The position numbers were made by a program, and so were the translations under genes. 64,000 nt of DNA from Comamonadaceae bacterium UBA4962 (GTDB lineage Bacteria > Pseudomonadota > Gammaproteobacteria > Burkholderiales > Burkholderiaceae_C): NCBI GenBank assembly GCA_002397315.1, contig DHAE01000020.1, forward strand, positions 93,817 to 157,816, written 5' to 3'. The notes below the pieces were generated by a model, which ran no database searches, had not been told where the DNA came from, and worked only from the letters and a program-made list of their open reading frames with translations. Positions 18,535 through 27,526 of the stretch are shown in pieces (within the stretch, counting starts at the first letter, position 1; every line of letters begins with the position of its first letter).

Positions 18535-19995
18535 GTGTACCTGGGCATCGATCTCGGCACCTCCGAGCTCAAGGCACTGCTGCTGGACGGCGACCACCGC
18601 ATCGTGGGCGTCGCGCGCGCGCCGCTCACGCTGGAGCGGCCACGGCCCCTGTGGTCCGAGCAGTCCCCGCAGCAGTGGTGGGACGCGCTGGAGAATGTGG
18701 TGCAGGGGCTGCGGCAGGCGCATCCCGCGGAATGGGCGGCGGTGCGCGGCATCGGCCTGTCGGGGCAGATGCACGGCGCGGTCCTGCTGGATGCCTCCGG
18801 CGCGGTGCTGCGCCCGGCGATCCTGTGGAACGACGGCCGCAGCACCGCGCAGTGCGAGGCGCTGGCGCGGGCGGTCCCCCGGCTGGGCGAGATCAGCGGC
18901 AACCTGGCGATGCCGGGGTTCACGGCACCCAAGCTGCTCTGGGTGCGCGAGCATGAGCCCGACGTGTTCGCCCGCACGGCCCGCGTGCTGCTGCCCAAGG
19001 ACTGGCTGCGTCTCATGCTGAGCGGCGAGGCCGTGAGCGACATGTCGGATGCCGCGGGCACGCTGTGGCTCGACGTGGGCGCGCGCGACTGGTCGGGCGA
19101 GTTGCTGGCGGCGACCGGGCTCACCCGCGCCCACATGCCGCGCCTGGTGGAGGGGAGCAGTGCTTCCGCGCAGTTGTTGCCCGAGTTGGCCGCCCGCTGG
19201 GGGCTGCAGGGCGGCGTCGTGATCGCCGGCGGGGCAGGGGACAACGCGGCCAGTGCCGTCGGCATGGGGCTGGTCGAGCCAGGCCAGGGCTTCGTCTCGC
19301 TCGGCACCTCGGGCGTGGTGTTCGTATCGACCGATCGCTTCCTGCCCAATCCGGCGCAGGCCCTGCACGCCTTCTGCCACGCGCTGCCCGGGCGCTGGCA
19401 CCAGATGTCGGTGATGCTGTCGGCCGCCAGCGCCGTGCAGTGGGCCACCCGGGCCTTCGGCTTCGTCAGCGAGGCCGCGCTGCTCGAGGCGGCCGCCACG
19501 GCCACGCTGCGCGACCGTTGTCCGCTGTTCCTTCCCTACCTGTCCGGCGAGCGCTCGCCGCACAACCAGGCGGATGCGCAGGGCGTGCTGTTCGGCCTCA
19601 CCCACGCGCACGGTCCCGCCGACATCGCCTACGCCGTCGCCGAGGGCGTGTGCTTCGGCCTGCGCGACGGCCTCGACACCCTGCGCCTGCCCGTCGGCAT
19701 GCCGCTGCGCGAGATGGCGCTGGTCGGCGGCGGTGCCCGCAGCGCATGGTGGGGGCAACTGCTGGCCGACATCCTGGGGGTGCCGCTCAGGCTCTACGAA
19801 GGCAGCGAAACCGGCGGTGCCCTGGGCGCGGCACGGCTGGCCTGGCTGGCCGACGGTGGCCGGGTATCCGAGGTCTGCGCACTGCCGCCGCAGACCCGGC
19901 GCTTCGAGCCGGCCGCGGCCGACGCCGGTTTGCACGCGGCGCGGCATCTGCGCTTCAAGGCGCTCTACCAGGCGCTGCGCGGCGAGTTCGGTTGA
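18535..19995 (+). CDS. xylB: xylulokinase
   Basis: FGGY-family carbohydrate kinase of 486 residues, GTG start at 18535 after AAAGGAG. Seen: YLGIDLGTSELKALLLD (first ATP/Mg site), GIGLSGQMHGAVLLD with the QMHG block of xylulokinases, ILWNDGRSTAQC, GAGDNAASAVGMG, SLGTSGVVF and VGGGARSAWWGQLLADILG. It phosphorylates D-xylulose to xylulose-5-phosphate, the product expected after DalD-type oxidation of D-arabitol, so feeding the pentose phosphate pathway (tal and zwf lie upstream). Last gene of the polyol operon, convergent with groEL. Confidence 0.94.
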   Translation: MYLGIDLGTSELKALLLDGDHRIVGVARAPLTLERPRPLWSEQSPQQWWDALENVVQGLRQAHPAEWAAVRGIGLSGQMHGAVLLDASGAVLRPAILWNDGRSTAQCEALARAVPRLGEISGNLAMPGFTAPKLLWVREHEPDVFARTARVLLPKDWLRLMLSGEAVSDMSDAAGTLWLDVGARDWSGELLAATGLTRAHMPRLVEGSSASAQLLPELAARWGLQGGVVIAGGAGDNAASAVGMGLVEPGQGFVSLGTSGVVFVSTDRFLPNPAQALHAFCHALPGRWHQMSVMLSAASAVQWATRAFGFVSEAALLEAAATATLRDRCPLFLPYLSGERSPHNQADAQGVLFGLTHAHGPADIAYAVAEGVCFGLRDGLDTLRLPVGMPLREMALVGGGARSAWWGQLLADILGVPLRLYEGSETGGALGAARLAWLADGGRVSEVCALPPQTRRFEPAAADAGLHAARHLRFKALYQALRGEFG

Positions 19996-20051
19996 CGGGG
20001 GAAGGGCGCCCGCTGCCGCCGCACATCCCGGGCCCTTCCGGCAAACCCATG

Positions 20052-20079
20052 AAAAAAGGGGCCGCTTGCGCGGCCCCTT
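20052..20079 (-). terminator. terminator between xylB and groEL
   Basis: GGGGCCGC (20058-20065) and GCGGCCCC (20070-20077) form a perfect 8-bp stem around TTGC. On the - strand the stem is followed by six T residues (A-run at 20052-20057), so it ends groEL transcription. It may also slow xylB transcription from the other side. Confidence 0.88.
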
Positions 20080-20107
20080 CGTCGGTTGAGCGAGGCTCAG
20101 CCGGGCA

Positions 20108-21745
<1,638 letters not shown>

Positions 21746-21815
21746 GTTTGGCTCCTAGAGATGTCTAAAAATCGTGAAACGGATGACTGTGTCGGGAAAA
21801 GAATTGCGTAGCGAG

Positions 21816-21907
21816 CGGCTCACAGGCCAGGCGGATGGAGCGCAGGAAACGGAACGTACTTCGGTACGTGAGGATTCCGAGCACCGCCCAACGCCGCCTG
21901 TGGGCCG
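21816..21907. repeat. 92-bp imperfect dyad in the groES-groEL spacer
   Basis: Outer arms CGGCTCACAGGC (21816-21827) and GCCTGTGGGCCG (21896-21907) are complementary with one mismatch. At the centre ACGTAC-TTCG-GTACGT (21854-21869) is a perfect stem capped by a TTCG tetraloop, flanked by GGAA and TTCC that can extend it. The structure lies between two genes of one transcript, so it may act in RNA processing or stability, or be an inserted palindromic repeat. Confidence 0.6.
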
Positions 21908-21918
21908 CGCAGCAGCAA

Positions 21919-22209
21919 TTACTTCTCGACGACGGCGAAGAGGTCGTCTTCCTTCATCACCAGCAGCTCGTCGCCCTTGACCTTCACGGTCTGGCCCGAG
22001 TACTTGCCGAACAGCACGCGATCGCCGACCTTGACGCTCAGCACGCTCAGTTCACCCTTGTCGTTCTTCTTGCCAGGGCCCACGGCCAGGACTTCGCCTT
22101 GATCGGGCTTTTCGGCAGCGTTGTCGGGGATCACGATGCCGGAGGCGGTCGTGGTTTCGCTTTCAATGCGCTTGACGATCACGCGATCGTGCAGGGGGCG
22201 AAGGTTCAT
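21919..22209 (-). CDS. groES: co-chaperonin GroES
   Basis: 10-kDa chaperonin cap, 96 residues, which closes the GroEL cavity. It starts MNLRPLHDRVIVKRIESET and carries the mobile-loop block ETTTASGIVIPDNA that contacts GroEL, then VAVGPGKKNDKGE and the C-terminal DDLFAVVEK. First gene of the operon. An AGGAGA ribosome binding site is visible upstream of the start at 22209. Confidence 0.98.
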   Translation of the reverse strand: MNLRPLHDRVIVKRIESETTTASGIVIPDNAAEKPDQGEVLAVGPGKKNDKGELSVLSVKVGDRVLFGKYSGQTVKVKGDELLVMKEDDLFAVVEK

Positions 22210-22303
22210 TGCATCTCTCCTGGGTCAAAAAAGGATTGCGACATCGACAGGACGCCCGCAGGGGCGGGCGTCGGGATTCCAGCGGCCGTGTCCCACACGA
22301 TTG

Positions 22304-22330
22304 TTAGCACTCGCCCGCTTCGAGTGCTAA
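22304..22330 (-). promoter_or_regulatory. CIRCE operator (HrcA binding site)
   Basis: TTAGCACTC-N9-GAGTGCTAA, a perfect match to the CIRCE inverted repeat bound by the HrcA repressor. It lies about 95 bases upstream of groES and overlaps the expected transcription start of the promoter beside it. HrcA itself is not encoded in this window. Confidence 0.96.
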
Positions 22331-22331
22331 T

Positions 22332-22358
22332 GATACGGGCATTTGTTGGCGTTTCAAG
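22332..22358 (-). promoter_or_regulatory. groES-groEL promoter, sigma-32 type
   Basis: On the - strand CTTGAAA (22358-22352) is followed after 12 bases by CCCGTATC (22339-22332), close to the sigma-32 consensus CTTGAAA-N11-16-CCCCATNT. The same stretch reads as a sigma-70 promoter, TTGAAA-N16-TATCAT. With CIRCE directly downstream this gives dual control, heat-shock sigma factor plus HrcA repression, as known for groE of several beta- and alphaproteobacteria. Confidence 0.75.
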
Positions 22359-22540
22359 GGGGAGAGGTTCGACGTCATGAAGATCTGGCGGCCAGTTCGT
22401 TGTCTTCATGATCATTCACAGGGCATGTGGTCAAGCCGCGTCTGGCAATGACGCGTCGTGCGAAGGTCTGCCGCATTGCGCTCAGTTTCACGAGGGTTCA
22501 TCAGTCCTCCGTGCATCTCACCCTGAACTGATCAGCAACG

Positions 22541-22903
22541 TGATGCTGCCCAGTGATCTGCCGCCCTGGGAGTCGGTCTACCAGCAGAGCAGGCGTTGGC
22601 TGGACGTGGGCTACTTCGAGGCGATGGTGCCGGATCTGCGCTCCATCACCCGCGCAGCGCAAGGAGCGCCAAGGCCGGTCCGGCGCCGTGGTCATGGATG
22701 AGTGCATGCTGCAGTCGAGCTGCGAGAGCGGCGCACGTGCAGGCTGCGACGGTTACAAACGCAAGCTGCGGCAGCAAGGTGCACATAGCGGTGGACGCGC
22801 TGGGCCACCTGTTGGCGGTGCATGTCATGCCGGCCGACGAGCGGGGGCGCGCCCACATGTACAAGTTGCGCGAGGACGGTTCGCTCCAGATGCTCCAGTA
22901 AGG
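22541..22903 (+). pseudogene. degenerate IS5-family transposase fragment
   Basis: Pieces of an IS5-family transposase lie in three successive reading frames: LPSDLPPWESVYQQSRRWLD and GYFEAMVPDLRS (from about 22541), then VVMDECMLQSS with GCDGYKRK (about 22690-22765), then GSKVHIAVDALGHLLAVHV followed by MPADE (about 22770-22850). At least two frameshifts and loss of both ends mean no active protein. It faces a second remnant of the same family in the opposite direction. Confidence 0.7.
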
Positions 22904-22910
22904 ATGCGCA

Positions 22911-23145
22911 GTGCGCCATTTGGGAAGTCACTGGGCAGCGCGCGCCACTGGCAACCGATGCGCAGCAGGTACAGCACATCACACAAAACACTTCGTACAG
23001 GTCTGCCTGCCGCGGCGCGGTCTTTCTGCGTGCGCTCTTCAGCAACGGACGCACAAGCTCAAACTGCTCGCGACGGACGTCGCTGGGATAGCCTTTTCTC
23101 ACCTCCTGAGCGTCTCACGATTCGGGGCAGACTTGAACACGTTCT
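22911..23145 (-). pseudogene. IS5-family remnant: left end and transposase N-terminus
   Basis: On the - strand an end sequence AGAACGTGTTCA (23145-23134) is followed by AGGAG, a GTG start at 23102 and the transposase beginning MRKGYPSDVRREQFELVRPL. After about 42 codons a one-base shift moves the reading to VLYLLRIGCQWRALPSDF; the homology ends near 22911. The rest of the element is missing. The same 12-bp end occurs on the MITE-like element at 57,948-58,217. Confidence 0.7.
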
Positions 23146-23285
23146 AAGCAGGTTGCCACACACCAGCTTGCAGTATCGGCTGCTCTCTTGAGCAAGGGTT
23201 CTACAATCCGATGCCGCGTCGTTGAGTTGTCACGCCGTCCCTGCCCGCGCACGACGCATCCGCCGTAAAGAAAATCGAACAGAGC

Positions 23286-23681
23286 ATGGCATCCCTGCAA
23301 ATCACCGCCGCATTCATGGGAATCGGGCTTGCGGTCTTGATCCTCTACCTGATCAGGCGCGGTCACCTGTATCTCATGCACGGTCTTTTCTGGGTTGTCG
23401 TTGCCAGCGGCGCCGCGGTGCTGGGGGCCTGGCCTGGACTAATCGACATCTTGGCCCGCGCCATGGGGATCAGTTATCCGCCTGCGCTTCTGCTGCTTCT
23501 TGCGTGCATGGTGCTTTTGGTCAAGGCGCTCCACACTGACATGATCAATACCCGCGTCGAACGCGACGTACGCAGATTGAACCAGCGCTTGGCCATGCTG
23601 GAGGCGGACAACGAGAGCATTCGTGAGGCGTGCCAAGGCGACGACACTTTTGCCGCGACGGGCGTGAGACATGGCCGTTGA
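23286..23681 (+). CDS. DUF2304-type small membrane protein
   Basis: 131 residues with three hydrophobic segments (about residues 8-25, 32-52 and 64-82) followed by a charged coiled-coil-like tail (DMINTRVERDVRRLNQRLAMLEADNESI). This layout matches the DUF2304 family, whose members are usually encoded beside glycosyltransferases in polysaccharide loci; the biochemical role is unknown. It overlaps the following gene by 11 bases, so the two are probably translated together. First gene of the + arm of the glycan locus, straight after the IS remnants. Confidence 0.75.
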   Translation: MASLQITAAFMGIGLAVLILYLIRRGHLYLMHGLFWVVVASGAAVLGAWPGLIDILARAMGISYPPALLLLLACMVLLVKALHTDMINTRVERDVRRLNQRLAMLEADNESIREACQGDDTFAATGVRHGR

Positions 23682-25302
23682 CTCCCCTGTGCTCCTTCCC
23701 GTGATCCTTTGTGGCGGTTCGGGAACCCGTCTCTGGCCCCTGTCGCGCGAAACCTATCCGAAGCAGTTTTTGGCGCTCACCGGTGTGCATACGCTGCTGC
23801 AGGAAACGGTCCTGCGGCTGCACGGCCAGCGAACACCGTTGCCTGTGGCCGAGCAGCCTCTACTGGTCTGCAACGTAGAGCACCGGTTCCTGGCTGCCAG
23901 CCAGCTTCAGGACGTCGGTATACGCGGAGCCAGTATTCTGCTGGAGCCTGAAGGGCGAAATACGGCACCCGCGCTGACGTTGGCAGCGCTGCATGCCAGT
24001 GCGTCAGGGGCTGATCCTGTCCTGATTGCCATGCCGGCTGACCATGTCATTGCCGACCTGCCCGCATTTCATTCTGCTGCTGCTGATGCGTTTCTTTTGG
24101 CTCAGCGCGGTGGACTGGTAGCTTTTGGCATTGAGGTCGACCGTCCCGAAACCGGCTACGGCTATATCCGCAAAGGTGTCGCCGTGGAGGGCATGGACGG
24201 CGCAGCCTTCGATATCGCGAGTTTCTCGGAAAAACCCGACGTTGTTGAGGCTCAGGCTTACCTGGAAAGTGGCGAGCATCTATGGAACAGCGGGCTATTC
24301 ATGGTGAGGGCCAGCGTATGGCTAACGGCAGTAGGCTCCTGCCGGCCCGACATTCTGGGCGCCTGTGAAGATGCCATGAAGGACGCCAAGCGGGATCTTG
24401 ACTTCGTCCGGCCTGACGCCGAGTGCTTCAGGGCGTGCCCTACTGACTCCATCGACTATGCAGTGATGGAGCGGTTGCCGGATCGTCCCGACTTAGGTGT
24501 GCCGGCCTACGTCGTGCCATTGCGAGCGGGTTGGTCGGACATTGGCGCATGGGATGCGCTCTGGGAGTGCCGCGAGCGTGATGGGAACGGCAACGCCCTG
24601 GTCGGAGATGCGGTACAGCATAAGTGCGCCGACACGTTACTGCTGTCCAGCAACCGGCTGGTAGTGGGCGTGGGGTTGGAGCAGATCTTTGTCGTCGAAA
24701 CGCCCGACGCAGTGCTGGATGGCGAATCCGCCCTTCAACCGGACCAGCATTCTGTTGCAGACCTCACCCGCTCCTACATTCGCTCAGGCGTGATCATGCG
24801 CGCTGAGCGCCATTGGACCGACGATGAGGAGGCTCCACGCTATGGCAACGTGGTTTTGCGGGGTGCCCGTCTACTGAATGCGGCAAAAGAGGAGAGCCAT
24901 CGTTTTGAAGTGAAAGAAGACATTATGCTGGAAGTTGATTACGACATTTTGGACGATTCAGCTCCTGTCAACCTGCATATCCATCTCAAAGATCTGGCAG
25001 GCCATCACATCTTGGTGGCTATGAACAATCGCCATGTCGATGGTGGGGCTCAACGAAAACCAGGTCGTTACAAGGCAGAATGTCGTCTGCGTGCACCTTT
25101 ATTGAACAATGGCGACTACCGTATCGATCTGGAAATTTGGCCTGGAGAGCCGATGGATCCAAAATATCTGTATTCGCAATTATTGAATTTCACCGTTTTC
25201 GATAATAATGCGGCAGCGGGAGTTCGAGGAAATTGGCCTAATCAGTGGCCGAATTGTTTGGTCCGCCCAGACATACCCTGGGCGGTGACATCCCGTCCTT
25301 GA
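23671..25302 (+). CDS. mannose-1-phosphate guanylyltransferase fused to a Wzt-C-like carbohydrate-binding domain
   Basis: 543 residues. The N-terminal two thirds (to about 350) is a ManC-type nucleotidyltransferase: LPVILCGGSGTRLWPLSRET followed by YPKQF, PADHVIADL, FSEKPDVVEAQAYL, LWNSGLFMVRAS, and WSDIGAWDALWE. It should make GDP-mannose (or another NDP-hexose) from the sugar phosphate. Usual ManC/AlgA proteins continue into a cupin phosphomannose isomerase domain; here that domain is absent. Instead residues about 372-540 (GVIMRAERHW, VVLRGARLLNAA, RFEVKEDIMLEVDYDI, LHIHLKDLAGHHI, YRIDLEIWPG) read as the beta-sandwich of the O-antigen ABC transporter subunit Wzt. No Wzm/Wzt transporter genes are nearby. 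The N-terminal assignment is firm; the C-terminal one is by eye. Confidence 0.8.
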   Translation: MAVDSPVLLPVILCGGSGTRLWPLSRETYPKQFLALTGVHTLLQETVLRLHGQRTPLPVAEQPLLVCNVEHRFLAASQLQDVGIRGASILLEPEGRNTAPALTLAALHASASGADPVLIAMPADHVIADLPAFHSAAADAFLLAQRGGLVAFGIEVDRPETGYGYIRKGVAVEGMDGAAFDIASFSEKPDVVEAQAYLESGEHLWNSGLFMVRASVWLTAVGSCRPDILGACEDAMKDAKRDLDFVRPDAECFRACPTDSIDYAVMERLPDRPDLGVPAYVVPLRAGWSDIGAWDALWECRERDGNGNALVGDAVQHKCADTLLLSSNRLVVGVGLEQIFVVETPDAVLDGESALQPDQHSVADLTRSYIRSGVIMRAERHWTDDEEAPRYGNVVLRGARLLNAAKEESHRFEVKEDIMLEVDYDILDDSAPVNLHIHLKDLAGHHILVAMNNRHVDGGAQRKPGRYKAECRLRAPLLNNGDYRIDLEIWPGEPMDPKYLYSQLLNFTVFDNNAAAGVRGNWPNQWPNCLVRPDIPWAVTSRP

Positions 25303-25305
25303 TAC

Positions 25306-26475
25306 ATGCGTTCTAGCCTGCTTGGCGGATTCTCATCAATGTCCCGGGATTTGCTGCTCGTTTCCTTCCCGCATCATTTGCTGCACGCGCTTGCTGCCCT
25401 GCGGAGGGTGCGCATGAGTTTGGGATATGAAGCAGCAGAGACAGTTACGATACTGGTGTGGTGCTACGATGCTCGTGAGCACCTACCGCGTTCTCGATTC
25501 CGCAACCTGTTTCAGTCACTTCTCAAGAATCAGTCGGAGATAAAACTAGAGTTCCCTGGATATTTTGAGCGGGTTTTCAGTCTTTCACCATTCCGCCCAA
25601 TTCGAGATCGAATAAGGCCACTGCGAAAATTGGTAGGGTTTAAAGATTTTCGTTTATTGGGGTATTCGCATGATGTTGGGGCAGATCATACGGCGCAGGT
25701 TGCTTTACAGTGCTGGCTGGAAGCGAAGGCTTTTTGCTATGGTGATCCTCCTGGTTTTCTATATTCAAGGCAAGAAATTGAGCGCAGTGCGATTGCGCCG
25801 CAGTCAGTAACACGAACTTTATTTTCCTGCGGGCGAAATCCAGATGCTGATCTTGTCTGGCGCTATGCTGATCATGACTGTGTTGCCCTGGACCTCAGCG
25901 GCATGGCGAAATCAGTTTCTGAAAGGGAGGTACTGGAAATCCCCCGTGATTTTTTGCAAGACACCCTTCGGTGTCTATGCGCGGGACTGGATCCACAATG
26001 CCTTGAGATCCAGCAGGATATACTTAGGTCGAATGGTTCACGCCCTCCCAGCATTTTGTTGCTGAGCAATTTTTTTGAAAGTGGAATTGCTTCTCGTGCT
26101 GGGGAATTGCGACTGTATGCTCGATTGCTCCAGCAACATGCTCCGACTGGTTCCTTGGTGCTACTAAAACCCCATGCGGGGACGACCCCTTCGTTTATTC
26201 GAGAGATTGCAGCGTCTCTGTCCAGCCATCGTGTGGCGCCGTTGCCAGCGGAAATTGCGTGGATGCCTGTGGAGATGCTGCAGATACTGGTGCCGAGTAC
26301 GCGTATTATTTCAGTATCTTCGGCTTCTGCACTGCTGGGCTTACTGTATTGCAACCGGAACATAGCACATGGTTTGTCTACAGAACTGATAGAAGAGCTC
26401 TTTTATCCCAGATGGCATGAGCACTTCAAGAAAGCCAATGATGCGATATTGCAGCGGCTCAGGGGATTGGGCTGA
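25306..26475 (+). CDS. polysialyltransferase-like glycosyltransferase (tentative)
   Basis: 389 residues, clearly AT-richer than the housekeeping genes of the window. It looks like a GT-B-type capsular glycosyltransferase of the alpha-2,8-polysialyltransferase family: a first half ending in AFCYGDPPGFLYSR, and a second half with LLLSNFFESG, LVLLKPHAGTTPSFI (compare the HP motif) and RIISVSSASALLGLLY (the conserved Ser-Ser region). A donor such as CMP-sialic acid or a related acid sugar is possible, and a NeuB-like protein is encoded two genes away on the other strand. A start at 25339 (MSRDLLLVSFPHHLL) is as likely as 25306. Its 3' end overlaps that of the convergent kinase gene by 17 bases. 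Confidence 0.5.
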   Translation: MRSSLLGGFSSMSRDLLLVSFPHHLLHALAALRRVRMSLGYEAAETVTILVWCYDAREHLPRSRFRNLFQSLLKNQSEIKLEFPGYFERVFSLSPFRPIRDRIRPLRKLVGFKDFRLLGYSHDVGADHTAQVALQCWLEAKAFCYGDPPGFLYSRQEIERSAIAPQSVTRTLFSCGRNPDADLVWRYADHDCVALDLSGMAKSVSEREVLEIPRDFLQDTLRCLCAGLDPQCLEIQQDILRSNGSRPPSILLLSNFFESGIASRAGELRLYARLLQQHAPTGSLVLLKPHAGTTPSFIREIAASLSSHRVAPLPAEIAWMPVEMLQILVPSTRIISVSSASALLGLLYCNRNIAHGLSTELIEELFYPRWHEHFKKANDAILQRLRGLG

Positions 26476-27526
26476 AACGCGTGTCGAACAGGTTCTTCAA
26501 AAAATCGTTGTGCCGCTTTGCACTATAAAGCAGCCCTGTAAACTTTTCCCATTCCCGTGTGGACAGAGGCAACCCCTTGAGCGTTGCCTCGTGCAGCAAA
26601 CCCAACGCATGGAAATTCTTCCATCGCAGAGCTGCATGAAAAACATCGGCATGGGGTAATGCGCGCCCTGAGGCCGAGGCATAGCTGCGAACGAAGTTCT
26701 GAGCAAGATCTTCTGCTTTGGTGGTACAGGTGTAGGGCATGCAGAAACGCTCGAGGACCCATGCGACATCCAGCCAGACGCTTCCTACTGAGGTTATGGT
26801 TTCTTCAAAGTCGAGGAATGCCAATATCTTGCCGTGTTCATTAAAAAGAACATTTCCTGGATGGAGATCGTTGTGCAGCGGTTGCGGATCTTCCGTCAGG
26901 AGGGGCTGAATTCTCTCTTTTTGAGTGACGAGCACCTGTAAGTCTCGCTTCAGCGAGGGGGGCAGTACTTCATGGTGCAGAAGTTCTTCCAGACGTCTCC
27001 AGCTTGAATTCCAATAGTTGCGCTGCCTGACAGCAATTTCCTGGTCTGCGGAGCATCGAAGGTAGGCATGCAGTCTGGCTAATTCATTTCCCAGTAAGCT
27101 GACTTCCTGCGGAGTCTGCTGAAAGTATTGGCCGTCCAACCATTCATGCATTATCAGGCAGTATTTTTCATCCAGCATGATGGGGGGAGCCGCCACGCCT
27201 AAGGTCGCCATTCCTGCACTTCTTGCGTCGGCTGCCACGCAAGCGGCTAGCCAAGTACGGCTCAGATCTGTCCGGTCTATGATTTTGCCGAACAGCACTG
27301 TTCGCTGGTCGGTGTCTTCCAGCCGGTAGTACCCGAGAGGCATGGCTTTGGAGTGGCAAGCCCGCAGTGCTTTGCGTGCGCCGGTAAGCGTGCAAATCAG
27401 GGTGTTCCAGGGCTCATCCACCTGCTCGTAGACATAGCGTGTGGGTGTCAGGCCTTCATGGGCGGGGAAGAGATTCACTGCGGTCCAGGTCGCTAATGTT
27501 GATGGGTTGCCATTGCTGCACAGCAC
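26459..27526 (-). CDS. APH/choline-kinase-fold phosphotransferase
   Basis: 355 residues with the aminoglycoside phosphotransferase/choline kinase fold. The catalytic loop is PLHNDLHPGNVLFN (HxDxxxxN) and the metal-binding segment follows as KILAFLDFEET, in place of the DFG-like motif. In a glycan locus it may phosphorylate a sugar or an alcohol substituent (for example choline or ethanolamine) rather than confer antibiotic resistance; this is inference. The start is uncertain: ATG at 27526 overlaps the NeuB-like gene by 71 bases, while a GTG at 27478 would reduce this to 23. Last gene of the - strand arm, with its stop overlapping the convergent + gene. Confidence 0.75.
   Translation of the reverse strand: MLCSNGNPSTLATWTAVNLFPAHEGLTPTRYVYEQVDEPWNTLICTLTGARKALRACHSKAMPLGYYRLEDTDQRTVLFGKIIDRTDLSRTWLAACVAADARSAGMATLGVAAPPIMLDEKYCLIMHEWLDGQYFQQTPQEVSLLGNELARLHAYLRCSADQEIAVRQRNYWNSSWRRLEELLHHEVLPPSLKRDLQVLVTQKERIQPLLTEDPQPLHNDLHPGNVLFNEHGKILAFLDFEETITSVGSVWLDVAWVLERFCMPYTCTTKAEDLAQNFVRSYASASGRALPHADVFHAALRWKNFHALGLLHEATLKGLPLSTREWEKFTGLLYSAKRHNDFLKNLFDTRFSPIP

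Noticed and set aside
22304..22330. Idea that the dyad before groES is a terminator
   Set aside because: It matches CIRCE exactly, has no T-run, and sits at the promoter.
23202..23207. TACAAT as a -10 box for the + arm of the glycan locus
   Set aside because: No acceptable -35 box at 16-18 bases upstream, so I do not list it as a promoter.
26459..27526. Aminoglycoside resistance gene
   Set aside because: Only the kinase fold is shared; the setting is a glycan locus with no resistance or mobile-cassette genes, so a resistance label is not supported.
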